Part shown: positions 53,349 through 61,719 of the stretch, piece by piece
How the letters are laid out: every line of letters starts with the position of its first letter
Position numbering within the stretch: the first letter of the stretch is position 1
Origin: Bacteroidota bacterium
GTDB lineage: Bacteria; Bacteroidota; Bacteroidia; Chitinophagales; Chitinophagaceae
Length of the DNA stretch: 64,000 nucleotides
Direction: 5' to 3'
NCBI GenBank assembly: GCA_016868815.1
Contig: VGFQ01000001.1
Span: 429,718 to 493,717, forward strand
Program-made: the position numbers and the translations under genes
Notes under the pieces: generated by a model
The model's database searches: none
Told to the model about the DNA's origin: nothing
Seen by the model: only the letters and a program-made list of their open reading frames with translations

Positions 53349-54485
53349 TGGAATCACTGCTTGGCCGGCTGCCGCCGCCAGCACTTCGCGTAGCCGACGC
53401 ACAGAAGACTCCCATGAAAACTGCCTGGCCCGCTCCAACCCCTGTCGGACCATCTTGGTTCGCAGCCCTTCGTCGCGATAGATCCGTAAGAGCCGGTCGC
53501 CCATCTCCTCCGGTATCATGGGATCAAAATATAAGCCCGCTTCCCCGGCTACCTCCGGCAGAGAAGAATTATCGGAACAAAGCACCGGCACCCCCGCTTG
53601 CATCGCTTCCAGCACTGGAATACCGAAGCCCTCCCAGAGGGATGGATAGACCAGTGCATAGGCTGACCCTACCAGGGCAGGCATCTGTTCATTGGGCACA
53701 TAGCCAAGTACCCGTACATCATGGCGATATCGGAAATTCGACAACGCCTGCTCAAATGCCTGATTCTTCCATGCCATGCGGCCTGCGAGCAGCAGGAGCA
53801 TGTTGGACTGTTGCCGCTTCTTGAAGATGGAAAAGGCCCGAAGGAGTCCGATCAGGTTCTTCCTCGGATGCACCGACCCCACATAGAGGAAATACTCCTG
53901 TCCATTTGTAAAGGCCTCCCGAAAAGCAGCACGGGCATCCCATGACATGGGCTGAAAAGACGGATCAGCCGCATTGTAGACAACGTCCACCTTGCCCTTA
54001 GAGAAAGGATACCGACGGTGGATGTCTTCCTGGGAAAAGGTAGAGACCGTAACCACCCGCTGCGCCTGCTGAACGAATAATGGAGTGTAGGTCTTGTGAT
54101 ATTGTCGGTGCGACCAGGGCATGAACCGATCATCCTGCAGGAAGGAAAGATCGTGGATGGCCACTACCTGAGGGACCGATGTGCGGAGGGAGCACATACC
54201 ATCGGGCGAAAAAAACACATCGGGCTGCTCCCCCCGAAAAACCATAGGCAGGCTCCAGTCGTACCAAAGCTTCCATAAGAGGGGATGGCGGGCAGGCAGG
54301 CCTACCACGCGCTGGCGGACATGCGGAGCCCCACTGAGCAAACCGGCAGGGCGCCGATCGTCCAGAAACAGGAACTCATCTGCCGGACAGGCAGTGGGAA
54401 GCCGGGAGCAGAGGCCACGCGTGAACCGCCCGTAACCTTCCTCATAGCCATACCATGCAAAACGGGTGTTGATGGCGATCCGCAT
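53346..54485 (-). CDS. Glycosyltransferase family 4
   Basis: The 379-residue protein starts MRIAINTRFAWYGYEEGYGR, a GT4 N-terminal domain. The donor domain has LYVGSVHPRKNLIGLLRAF near 190 and the E-x7-E site YPSLWEGFGIPVLEAMQAG near 280. It resembles mannosyltransferases that extend O-chains or lipooligosaccharides, but donor and acceptor are not determined. It lies outside the glycan locus, next to gldC, and has its own promoter-like TAGTTTTG box 14 bases before the ATG. Confidence 0.88.
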   Translation of the reverse strand: MRIAINTRFAWYGYEEGYGRFTRGLCSRLPTACPADEFLFLDDRRPAGLLSGAPHVRQRVVGLPARHPLLWKLWYDWSLPMVFRGEQPDVFFSPDGMCSLRTSVPQVVAIHDLSFLQDDRFMPWSHRQYHKTYTPLFVQQAQRVVTVSTFSQEDIHRRYPFSKGKVDVVYNAADPSFQPMSWDARAAFREAFTNGQEYFLYVGSVHPRKNLIGLLRAFSIFKKRQQSNMLLLLAGRMAWKNQAFEQALSNFRYRHDVRVLGYVPNEQMPALVGSAYALVYPSLWEGFGIPVLEAMQAGVPVLCSDNSSLPEVAGEAGLYFDPMIPEEMGDRLLRIYRDEGLRTKMVRQGLERARQFSWESSVRRLREVLAAAAGQAVIP

Positions 54486-54498
54486 ATTCAGGGGAGAC

Positions 54499-54506
54499 CA
54501 AAACTA
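54499..54506 (-). promoter_or_regulatory. Candidate -7 promoter element of the GT4 gene
   Basis: The minus strand reads TAGTTTTG, an exact TAnnTTTG match, 14 bases upstream of the GT4 ATG. With the plus-strand box at 54558 it makes a divergent promoter pair in a 98-base gap. Confidence 0.45.
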
Positions 54507-54557
54507 CGGGAAAGGGCCAAGTCTGCACGCAGGCTTCAGTTTTTGAGGCAGATCGAC

Positions 54558-54565
54558 TAACTTTG
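54558..54565 (+). promoter_or_regulatory. Candidate -7 promoter element of the DUF4290 gene
   Basis: TAACTTTG matches TAnnTTTG exactly and lies 18 bases before the ATG, predicting a leader of about 12 bases. A TTTTG run at 54540 is closer than the ideal -33 distance. Confidence 0.5.
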
Positions 54566-54583
54566 TATGCTACACTCAGATAT

Positions 54584-55267
54584 ATGGAATACAATACGAC
54601 CCGCAACAAGCTAGTCATGCGGGAATATGGACGACATATCCAGAAGATGGTCGACCACATCCGCACCATCGAAGACAAGGAACGCCGACAGCGCAATGTA
54701 GATGCAGTCATCGAGCTTATGGGCTTCCTCAACCCACAGCTCAAGAATATGGATGACTACCGGCAGAAACTCTGGGACCATATCTTTCTGATCTCCGAGT
54801 TCAAACTCGACGTGGAAAGCCCCTACCCCATCCCCACCGCAGAAACCCTCAAGCTCAAGCCTGCCAATCTACACTATCCTAAAAAGTACCCCCGATACTC
54901 GCATCTCGGCGTTCACCTGGACAAGGTGATACAAAAGGCCCTGACCGAGGAGAATCCCGAAAAACGCTCCGGCTTTGCCCACTCCATCGCATACTACATG
55001 AAGCTTGCTTATAACACGTGGCACCGCGAACTGGTACATGACGATGCCATCCGACAGGAACTCAATGCCATTACCGGCGGTCAGCTCGAGTTCAGCCACA
55101 CCCCCTACGTAAAAGCTTATCGGGAGCGCGATGACGACCAGCGCTTTCCAAAGCGTGGCAAGCCAGGCGGCTTCCAACCCCGGCCCGGCGTTAAGCCCCT
55201 GAATTTTGGTCCAATGGGCAATAAAACCCGCCCCCCGCAGAAGTTTCAGAAGAAGCGCTACAAATAA
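54584..55267 (+). CDS. DUF4290-family protein
   Basis: The ATG at 54584 (MEYNTTRNKLVMREYGRHIQ) gives 227 residues and matches the family start; the longer frame begins upstream without support. The body is helical and charged, with AVIELMGFLNPQLKNMDDYR near 45 and SIAYYMKLAYNTWHRELVHD near 145. The last 40 residues are glycine-, proline- and lysine-rich and look disordered. The family is Bacteroidota-specific and uncharacterised. Gmk follows 48 bases later. Confidence 0.85.
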   Translation: MEYNTTRNKLVMREYGRHIQKMVDHIRTIEDKERRQRNVDAVIELMGFLNPQLKNMDDYRQKLWDHIFLISEFKLDVESPYPIPTAETLKLKPANLHYPKKYPRYSHLGVHLDKVIQKALTEENPEKRSGFAHSIAYYMKLAYNTWHRELVHDDAIRQELNAITGGQLEFSHTPYVKAYRERDDDQRFPKRGKPGGFQPRPGVKPLNFGPMGNKTRPPQKFQKKRYK

Positions 55268-55315
55268 GCAGCTGCCACACAGCCCCAGCTAGCGCCGGAC
55301 AGCCGAGGACCCACC

Positions 55316-55891
55316 ATGCCGCCAAGACCAAACAAGGCAGTGATTGTAACCGCTCCCTCCGGCGCGGGAAAGACCAGCATCGCCCGACACCTCCTCCAAC
55401 AACTTCCTACCCTAGCATTTTCCATATCTGCAACAACCCGAGAAAGAAGAGGCGCAGAAGTGGATGGGAAAGACTATCATTTCATCGACTTGGCGACATT
55501 CCAACAGCATATCCACCAGCACGATTTCCTGGAATGGGAAATGGTCTATGAAGGCAAGTATTATGGCACACTCCTGCCCCTTATACAAGACATCTGGCAG
55601 AACGGATGCACGCCGCTCTTAGACATCGACGTCCAGGGAGCCCTGCGGGTGATGAACGACGATCGCGTACAAGCCCTGTCACTCTTCATAGATCCCTTCA
55701 GCCTGGATGAACTGGGAAAAAGGCTTCGGGCCCGGGGAACCGATCCAGAGGCATCCATCCGAGCACGCCTCGAGAAGGCATCTACAGAATTGTCCTTCAA
55801 AGAGAGATTCGACCACATCATCGTCAACGATGACCTCCCAAATGCCTGCAGGAAGGCAGAGACCATCGTGCGCGCATTTCTTGAAGCCTAA
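55316..55891 (+). CDS. gmk: Guanylate kinase
   Basis: The 191-residue protein has the P-loop VTAPSGAGKTSIARHLL near 11-27, the GMP-binding SISATTRERRGAEVDGKDYHF near 36 and LDIDVQGALRVM near 100. It phosphorylates GMP to GDP. It follows the DUF4290 gene on the same strand and precedes tatC by 168 bases, which contain a separate promoter-like box. Confidence 0.95.
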   Translation: MPPRPNKAVIVTAPSGAGKTSIARHLLQQLPTLAFSISATTRERRGAEVDGKDYHFIDLATFQQHIHQHDFLEWEMVYEGKYYGTLLPLIQDIWQNGCTPLLDIDVQGALRVMNDDRVQALSLFIDPFSLDELGKRLRARGTDPEASIRARLEKASTELSFKERFDHIIVNDDLPNACRKAETIVRAFLEA

Positions 55892-55959
55892 GGCTTGCAA
55901 GCCCAGACATCCGGCCGTCTAACTCTGGATAAGTCGGGATAAGTTCAACCGCCTTCCAT

Positions 55960-55967
55960 TAACTTTA
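55960..55967 (+). promoter_or_regulatory. Candidate -7 promoter element of tatC
   Basis: TAACTTTA fits TAnnTTTG at seven of eight bases. It is 93 bases before the annotated tatC ATG but only 21 and 33 bases before the in-frame CTG (55988) and ATT (56000), which bears on the tatC start. Confidence 0.4.
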
Positions 55968-56059
55968 CGCCCCAAACGTAAAAACAGCTGCCCAACTCCA
56001 TTCCCGATAGAAAATCCTTCTTCCAGCGCATCTGGGGCTCCGATGAAGGGGCGTCAGAG

Positions 56060-56869
56060 ATGAGCTTTGTAGACCATCTGGAGTCCCTGCGGTGGCATAT
56101 TGTCCGGTCCGTCCTCTTTCTACTCATAGCAGCCATTGCCTTCTTCATCTGGATCGACACCATCTTCGACTACGTCGTCATGGGACCGACACGGAACAAC
56201 TTCATCTCCTACCGCGTCCTGTGCCGGCTCAGCCACGCGCTGGGGATGGGCGACTCCCTCTGCATGCCGCCCATGGACCTTAAGCTACAGGTGACCTCCG
56301 TCAGCGGAACCTTCATGTCGAGTATCACCATGGCCCTCTCCTGCGCAGTCGTAGTAGGGCTGCCCTACCTGCTATGGGAGATCTGGAAGTTCGTGAAGCC
56401 CGCCCTCAAACCCGAAGAACTCCGACATACCCGAGGCATCATCTTCTGGGTGAGCTTTTTCTTCTTCATAGGGGCAGCCTTCGGGTATTTCATGCTGGCA
56501 CCTTTTACTTTCAACTTCCTGTCAAACTATAAAATCGGGACGGCCGGCATGCTTGAATACCGGCCAACACTCGCCGACTACCTCGAGACCCTCATCGACA
56601 TCACCCTCGGTGCAGGGCTGGCCTTCCAGCTGCCGATGGCTTCCTGGCTCCTCTCCAGCATGGGCATCCTCACCCCCACATTCCTGCGGAGCTACCGGAA
56701 ATATGCCTATGTGGGACTGCTGGTCATTGCAGCCGTCATCACCCCGTCGCCCGACTGGGGCAGCCAGCTTGTCGTTGTCGTGCCCCTGGTCTTGCTCTAT
56801 GAAGTCAGCATCTGGATCTCTGCCACCGTCAACCGTAAACAGGAGGAGAAATGGAAAGAATGGGAGTGA
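56060..56869 (+). CDS. tatC: Sec-independent protein translocase TatC
   Basis: From ATG at 56060 the product has 269 residues and six membrane segments. It has the TatC start MSFVDHLESLRWHIVRS near 1-17, SGTFMSSITMALSCAVVVGL near 85 and the conserved FVKPALKPEELRHT near 110. It forms the receptor core of the twin-arginine translocase. The open frame continues upstream to 55982 and encodes KSFFQRIWGSDEGASE, which resembles the extra N-terminus of TatC in related bacteria, so translation may begin earlier at a non-ATG codon (CTG 55988 or ATT 56000). Confidence 0.93.
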   Translation: MSFVDHLESLRWHIVRSVLFLLIAAIAFFIWIDTIFDYVVMGPTRNNFISYRVLCRLSHALGMGDSLCMPPMDLKLQVTSVSGTFMSSITMALSCAVVVGLPYLLWEIWKFVKPALKPEELRHTRGIIFWVSFFFFIGAAFGYFMLAPFTFNFLSNYKIGTAGMLEYRPTLADYLETLIDITLGAGLAFQLPMASWLLSSMGILTPTFLRSYRKYAYVGLLVIAAVITPSPDWGSQLVVVVPLVLLYEVSIWISATVNRKQEEKWKEWE

Positions 56870-56929
56870 CGGCTCCGCATCGCCGGAAAATCCGGCGAGC
56901 ACATCCGAGGTAAGCAGAATACAACGACC

Positions 56930-57391
56930 ATGATAGACCACTCTCCTTTCAACCTATTCCTTCCGGTGGCAGTCGGCAGCGACCACGCCGGCTTTGAATA
57001 CAAAGAAGATATCCGCCAGTTCCTGGCGGGGAAAGGACTGGCCGTCCATGACTTTGGAGCCTATAGCCTGGAATCAGCTGACTACCCAGACCATGCCCAT
57101 GCCGTGGCACAAGCCGTCGAAAAGGGAGAGTGCTCCTTCGGAATCCTCTTCTGTGGGTCCGGCAACGGGGTGGTCATGTCCGCCAACAAGCATGCAGGCA
57201 TCCGGGCCGCCATCTGCTGGAACCCGCCCATCGCAGAATTAGCCCGTGCCCACAATGATGCAAACATCATCTGCATCCCCGCCCGCTATATCTCCCAAGA
57301 GATCAGCCGACACATGGTCGAACGCTTCATCGTCACAGAATTCGAAGGTGGTCGACATGCCCGACGCGTAGGGAAGATACCCTGCCGCTGA
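56930..57391 (+). CDS. rpiB: Ribose-5-phosphate isomerase B
   Basis: The 153-residue protein has VAVGSDHAGFEYKEDIRQFL near 11-30, the active-site loop GILFCGSGNGVVMSANKHAG near 64-83 and CWNPPIAELARAHNDANIIC near 88. These are RpiB/LacAB family marks. It interconverts ribose 5-phosphate and ribulose 5-phosphate. A short hairpin (CGCCGGA-AAA-TCCGGCG, 56881-56897) lies between tatC and this gene with no T-run. Confidence 0.93.
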   Translation: MIDHSPFNLFLPVAVGSDHAGFEYKEDIRQFLAGKGLAVHDFGAYSLESADYPDHAHAVAQAVEKGECSFGILFCGSGNGVVMSANKHAGIRAAICWNPPIAELARAHNDANIICIPARYISQEISRHMVERFIVTEFEGGRHARRVGKIPCR

Positions 57392-57434
57392 CCCACCGAC
57401 CACCGACATGCCCCACTCCCATAAGCATCCCTCC

Positions 57435-58970
57435 ATGATCAAATCCATCTTCGTCGTCCTCGGACTGGGCCTCCCCTGGCTGGGGCTTGCACAAAATAAA
57501 GTGGCCGACCCCAGACCCTATGCCGCCAGCATTACGGAAGAAGACCTCAGAAGTCACCTCTATGTGATCGCAGGGCCAGAGATGGAAGGTCGTGAAACCG
57601 CCATGGAAGGACAACGGAAAGCCGCCACCTATATCCAGGAGGCATTCCTCAAGCTGGGACTTCAGCCTGGCTACGATCGCTCGTACCAGATGCCATTCCC
57701 CGTCTACCGTGACTCGCTGGCAGATGCCCGCTTCGTCGTCCGTGGTAAAGCCTGGGGACTGAACACAGACTTCCAGCCGATGATGCAGGTGAACAATACG
57801 GCCACCCAGTACTTCTCCGAAGTCACCTGCGTCGGGCATGGCATCGTGGACTCTTCACGGAATGACTACGGCAACATCGACGTCAGAGGTAAGGCCGTAC
57901 TCATCCTGGATGGAGCCCCTGCTGGATACCGCACCCCCCGCCCAGGATATCTTTCCCCATCAGGCATCTATGGAAAAATCCAGGCAGCACAAGAAAAAGG
58001 TGCTGCCGCCATCCTCCTGGTCGGAGCCGGCTTCCCTAGGCGCTCAGCCGGGCCCAATGGCAATATGTTCACCGAACTCTTCAAGCCCGTGCAGGCAGTC
58101 AATGTATACTTCATCTCTGAACAAGTCGCCAAGTCGATCCTCGGATCAGAATGGGAAATAGTCCGCGAAAAAGGTCGCAGTGGCCCCATGGAGCCTAAAG
58201 CCTTCCCAACAGAGACAGAACTGCACTTCCGAAAAGAAACCCGGTTCCTGCAGAGTACCAATGTTCTTGGCGTGCTCGAAGGAACAGACAAAAAACACGA
58301 ATGGCTCGTGATCACGGCCCACTACGACCACCTGGGGAAAAGAGGGGATGTCATCTACTACGGAGCAGATGACGACGGATCCGGAACCGTAGGCATCCTG
58401 GAAATCGCCGCTGCCTTCGCACAGGCAAAGGCAGACGGCAAAGGGCCCCGTCGCAGCATCCTATTTATGGCCGTCAGCGGAGAAGAGAAGGGGCTCTGGG
58501 GATCCGAATACTTCTCAGACCACCCCACCATTCGGCTCGACAGCGTCACATCAAACCTGAACATCGACATGATCGGTCGCATCGACACAGAAAGAAAAAC
58601 CGCCGATACCACCCAATATATTTACGTCGTCGGCGACGACAAACTCAGCACCGACCTAAAACCCATCAGCGAAGCCGTCAACCTCAAATACACCCGGCTC
58701 ACCCTCGACTACAAGTTCAACGACCCCAACGACACAGAACGCATATACTTCAGAAGCGACCATTACAATTTCGCCCGCAAAGGGGTGCCCATCATCTTTT
58801 ACTACGACGGGATGCTGAAGGGAGACTACCACAAACCTACCGACACGCCCGACAAGATCCACTACTCCCTGCTGGCCAAAAGAGCCCGGCTGGTGTTTCA
58901 CACCGCCTGGGAAATGGCCAACCGCGACGCCCTGCTCAAACGCGACCTGCCACAGCCGCAGATGCAATGA
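57435..58970 (+). CDS. Secreted M28-family zinc peptidase with PA domain
   Basis: The ATG at 57435 (MIKSIFVVLGLGLPWLGLAQ) starts a signal peptide and gives 511 residues. A protease-associated insert (about 110-250) interrupts the catalytic domain. Zinc-site motifs are HYDHLGKRG near 297, GADDDGSGTVGILEIAAAF near 308, SGEEKGLWGSEYFSDHP near 346, NIDMIGRID near 377 and SDHYNFARKGVPIIFYYDG near 440. It is an aminopeptidase or carboxypeptidase of the periplasm or cell surface. No T9SS C-terminal domain is visible. A terminator follows. Confidence 0.92.
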   Translation: MIKSIFVVLGLGLPWLGLAQNKVADPRPYAASITEEDLRSHLYVIAGPEMEGRETAMEGQRKAATYIQEAFLKLGLQPGYDRSYQMPFPVYRDSLADARFVVRGKAWGLNTDFQPMMQVNNTATQYFSEVTCVGHGIVDSSRNDYGNIDVRGKAVLILDGAPAGYRTPRPGYLSPSGIYGKIQAAQEKGAAAILLVGAGFPRRSAGPNGNMFTELFKPVQAVNVYFISEQVAKSILGSEWEIVREKGRSGPMEPKAFPTETELHFRKETRFLQSTNVLGVLEGTDKKHEWLVITAHYDHLGKRGDVIYYGADDDGSGTVGILEIAAAFAQAKADGKGPRRSILFMAVSGEEKGLWGSEYFSDHPTIRLDSVTSNLNIDMIGRIDTERKTADTTQYIYVVGDDKLSTDLKPISEAVNLKYTRLTLDYKFNDPNDTERIYFRSDHYNFARKGVPIIFYYDGMLKGDYHKPTDTPDKIHYSLLAKRARLVFHTAWEMANRDALLKRDLPQPQMQ

Positions 58971-58997
58971 TTCCTTTCCTATAGGCATTGCACACAG

Positions 58998-59026
58998 ATG
59001 GCCGCCCCATGCGGCCATCCTTCTTT
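58998..59026 (+). terminator. Terminator of the M28 peptidase gene
   Basis: ATGGCCGC (58998-59005), a five-base loop and GCGGCCAT (59011-59018) are followed by CCTTCTTT. It lies 28 bases after the peptidase stop. Confidence 0.75.
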
Positions 59027-59117
59027 CACAATAAATTCATAAAACATCCGCAGAAGGACTGCCAAAGCAAAAACGGCACCTGCTTTGGAATGAAGAGATG
59101 AACCTTGAAGACCGACC

Positions 59118-59663
59118 ATGCCGACCCTCTTGGTACCCCTGACAGCCCTCTCCCTCTGGCTGGCGCCTCCTGCCAGACCGACTGCAGACACTTCCGGCCA
59201 GACAACGACCATCCATTCCAACAAAGTTTACCACGTGGTGATCGACAAGTCGGACTATGAGCTCACCTTATATGAAGAGGGAGAATGGATCGTTAAATAC
59301 CCCATTGTTTTTGGGAGCCGCGACCAAGGCGACAAACTGATGGAGGGAGACCGCCGTACACCAGAAGGGACCTTCCGGATTACCCAGAAAAGACAACACC
59401 CGAAATGGGGGTGCTTCTTGCTGCTGGATTATCCCAACGGAGAGAGCATCTCTCGGTTCACGGCACGCAAGAAAGCCGGACTCATCCCTGGCAATGCCCG
59501 CATAGGCGGCGGCATAGGCATCCATGGCACCCGCCCGCATGAAGAATACGCCGTGGACAGCTATATAAACTGGACAGAAGGCTGCATTTCCCTTAAATAC
59601 TCAGAGGTCTTCGAGCTCTTCGAGCTGCTACCCATCGGGACAGTGGTAGAGATCCGCCCTTGA
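59118..59663 (+). CDS. L,D-transpeptidase (YkuD/YafK-like)
   Basis: The 181-residue protein has a hydrophobic N-terminus (MPTLLVPLTALSLWLAPPAR) that looks like a signal peptide. The YkuD domain begins YHVVIDKSDYELTLYEEGEW near 38. The catalytic region is GGGIGIHGTRPHEEYAVDSY near 130, then WTEGCISLKYSEVFEL near 150 with the nucleophile cysteine. The form TEGCISL is closer to YafK-type enzymes than to the common SHGCIR. It would crosslink peptidoglycan or attach proteins to it. It converges on acs with four bases between stops. Confidence 0.9.
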   Translation: MPTLLVPLTALSLWLAPPARPTADTSGQTTTIHSNKVYHVVIDKSDYELTLYEEGEWIVKYPIVFGSRDQGDKLMEGDRRTPEGTFRITQKRQHPKWGCFLLLDYPNGESISRFTARKKAGLIPGNARIGGGIGIHGTRPHEEYAVDSYINWTEGCISLKYSEVFELFELLPIGTVVEIRP

Positions 59664-59667
59664 GGCC

Positions 59668-61587
59668 TCACTGGCCGAGACGGCCCTGAGCGATTTCGTG
59701 CACGACGCCCGGATCTAACAGAGTAGTCGTATCGCCCAACTGTTCTGTCTCGCCTTCCGCAATCTTACGCAGGATACGGCGCATGATCTTCCCGCTGCGC
59801 GTTTTCGGAAGCCCAGACACAAACTGGATTCTGTCGGGCTTGGCAATAGGTCCAATGATGCGGCTGACGGTGAGGGATATGTCGCGGCGCGTGAGGGCAG
59901 GATCGCTGTGCATCTCACCCATGATAACGTATGCATAGATCCCCTGGCCTTTGATGTCGTGGGAAAACCCTACTACGGCACTCTCCACCACGCCAGCATG
60001 CATGTTGATGGCATTTTCCACTTCGGCAGTACCAATGCGGTGTCCACTGACGTTGAGCACATCATCGACCCGGCCTGTGATGCGGTAAAAGCCGTTCTCA
60101 TCCCTCAACGCCCCATCGCCGGTGAAATAGAGGTCCGGATAGGTCGAGAAATAGTTGGTGCGGCAGCGCTCGTGGTCGCCGTAGGTCGTGCGGATGATAG
60201 AAGGCCAAGGAGAACGAATGCAGAGGTTACCCGAGACCCCGTTGCCTTCGACCTCACGGCCTGCATCATCCACCAAGAGGGGCTCGACGCCGGGCATAGG
60301 CAAGGTCGCATATGAGGGCTTGGCAGGCGTCACACCCGCTATGTTACTGATCATCACGCCACCCGTCTCTGTCTGCCACCAGGTATCTACAATGGGACAC
60401 TTCCCTTTGCCTATATGCGCATCGTACCAATGCCAGGCTTCTTCATTGATCGGCTCGCCTACGGTGCCGATCACCCGAAGGGTATCAAGGCACTTCCCTT
60501 CCAGGTACCCCAGCCCATATGACATCAGACTGCGGATGGCGGTGGGAGCCGTATATAGGATGTTGACCCGATGCTTGTCGACAATATCCCAGAAGCGGCC
60601 AGCATCTGGCCAAGTAGGAATGCCTTCAAACATCAGAGAAGTGCCGCCCGCTCCCAACGGACCATATACGATGTATGAATGCCCCGTGATCCAGCCGATG
60701 TCGGCCGTACAGAAGTGCACCTCGCCCGGCCGGTACTGGAAGACATTAACAAAGGTGTAATTGGTGTAGACCATATATCCGGCATGGCTGTGCACAACAC
60801 CCTTGGGCTTCCCGGTAGAGCCCGAAGTGTATAGGATGAAGAGGGGATCTTCCGCCTCCATCTCGACGGCTGGGAAAGGTGGATTGCCCGCTGTCTCCAC
60901 GTGGTGAACTTCATCCTCCCACCATACATCCCGACCCTTGATCATAGAGACGGGCGTCCGGGTGCGTGTGAAAACGATGACCCTCTTGACAAAGGGGCAG
61001 GTGACAAGCGCATCGTCGATCACACTCTTGAGCGGAATGTCTTTTGCGCCCCGGAAAGCTCCGTCACAGGTGACGACAAAGGCAGCCTGCGCATCTTGCA
61101 GACGATCTGAAATGCTTTGTGCAGAGAAGCCGCCGAAGATGACGGAATGGATGGCCCCCACACGGGCACAGGCGAGCACGGCAATAGCCAGCTCTGGAAT
61201 CATGCCCATATAAATACAGACCCTATCGCCTTTCCGCACGCCGTTGTTGTGCAGTACATGAGCGAACTGGCAGACCTTGAAATGGAGCTGCCGGTAGGTG
61301 AGCACTCGGTGGTGTTCTTGCGGGTCGTTGGGCTCCCAGACGATGGCAGGCTGGTCACCAGCTGCTTCCAGATGTCGGTCGAGGCAGTTATCCGTGATGT
61401 TGAGCTGAGCTCCCGTAAACCACTGCACCTTCGGCTCAGTAAAGTTCCAAGTCAGGACTCGCTCCCAACGTCGCCGCCATGTGAAATGTTCCGCTACGCT
61501 GGACCAGAAGCCTGCCGGATCCTCGATGCTTCGTTGCCATGCTTCCCTGTATGCTTCCAGGGATGTGATCTGATAGGGATATGACAT
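59668..61587 (-). CDS. acs: Acetyl-CoA synthetase (acetate-CoA ligase)
   Basis: The 639-residue protein is full length. Adenylation motifs are FILYTSGSTGKPKGVVHSHA near 255, DTWWQTETGGVMIS near 400 and ITGRVDDVLNVSGHRIGTAE near 510. The acetylatable lysine is in LPKTRSGKIMRRILRKI near 595. It makes acetyl-CoA from acetate, ATP and CoA. It is divergent from an MFS transporter gene across a 132-base gap with a 12-base palindrome, which suggests joint control and perhaps transport of a related carboxylate. Confidence 0.96.
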   Translation of the reverse strand: MSYPYQITSLEAYREAWQRSIEDPAGFWSSVAEHFTWRRRWERVLTWNFTEPKVQWFTGAQLNITDNCLDRHLEAAGDQPAIVWEPNDPQEHHRVLTYRQLHFKVCQFAHVLHNNGVRKGDRVCIYMGMIPELAIAVLACARVGAIHSVIFGGFSAQSISDRLQDAQAAFVVTCDGAFRGAKDIPLKSVIDDALVTCPFVKRVIVFTRTRTPVSMIKGRDVWWEDEVHHVETAGNPPFPAVEMEAEDPLFILYTSGSTGKPKGVVHSHAGYMVYTNYTFVNVFQYRPGEVHFCTADIGWITGHSYIVYGPLGAGGTSLMFEGIPTWPDAGRFWDIVDKHRVNILYTAPTAIRSLMSYGLGYLEGKCLDTLRVIGTVGEPINEEAWHWYDAHIGKGKCPIVDTWWQTETGGVMISNIAGVTPAKPSYATLPMPGVEPLLVDDAGREVEGNGVSGNLCIRSPWPSIIRTTYGDHERCRTNYFSTYPDLYFTGDGALRDENGFYRITGRVDDVLNVSGHRIGTAEVENAINMHAGVVESAVVGFSHDIKGQGIYAYVIMGEMHSDPALTRRDISLTVSRIIGPIAKPDRIQFVSGLPKTRSGKIMRRILRKIAEGETEQLGDTTTLLDPGVVHEIAQGRLGQ

Positions 61588-61640
61588 GCTTTTGTTCTAA
61601 AGAATTGAGTCGGGAAGATAGAAAAAAACTCCCATCGCCG

Positions 61641-61652
61641 CCGAAGCTTCGG
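61641..61652. repeat. Perfect 12-base palindrome between acs and the MFS gene
   Basis: CCGAAGCTTCGG is self-complementary. It sits 54 bases from the acs start and 68 bases from the MFS start, a position fit for an operator acting on both. A plus-strand TATATTGG box (61664-61671) just beyond it is a seven-of-eight match to the -7 consensus. Confidence 0.4.
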
Positions 61653-61719
61653 GGTAAATCGTCTATATTGGGATGTCCGTATCTGGCTCCACCATCCCTC
61701 TATCAAGATACTTAACGAC

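Noticed and set aside
56881..56897. CGCCGGA-AAA-TCCGGCG hairpin as a tatC terminator
   Set aside because: No T-run follows and rpiB starts 33 bases later on the same strand; it may be an RNA hairpin only.
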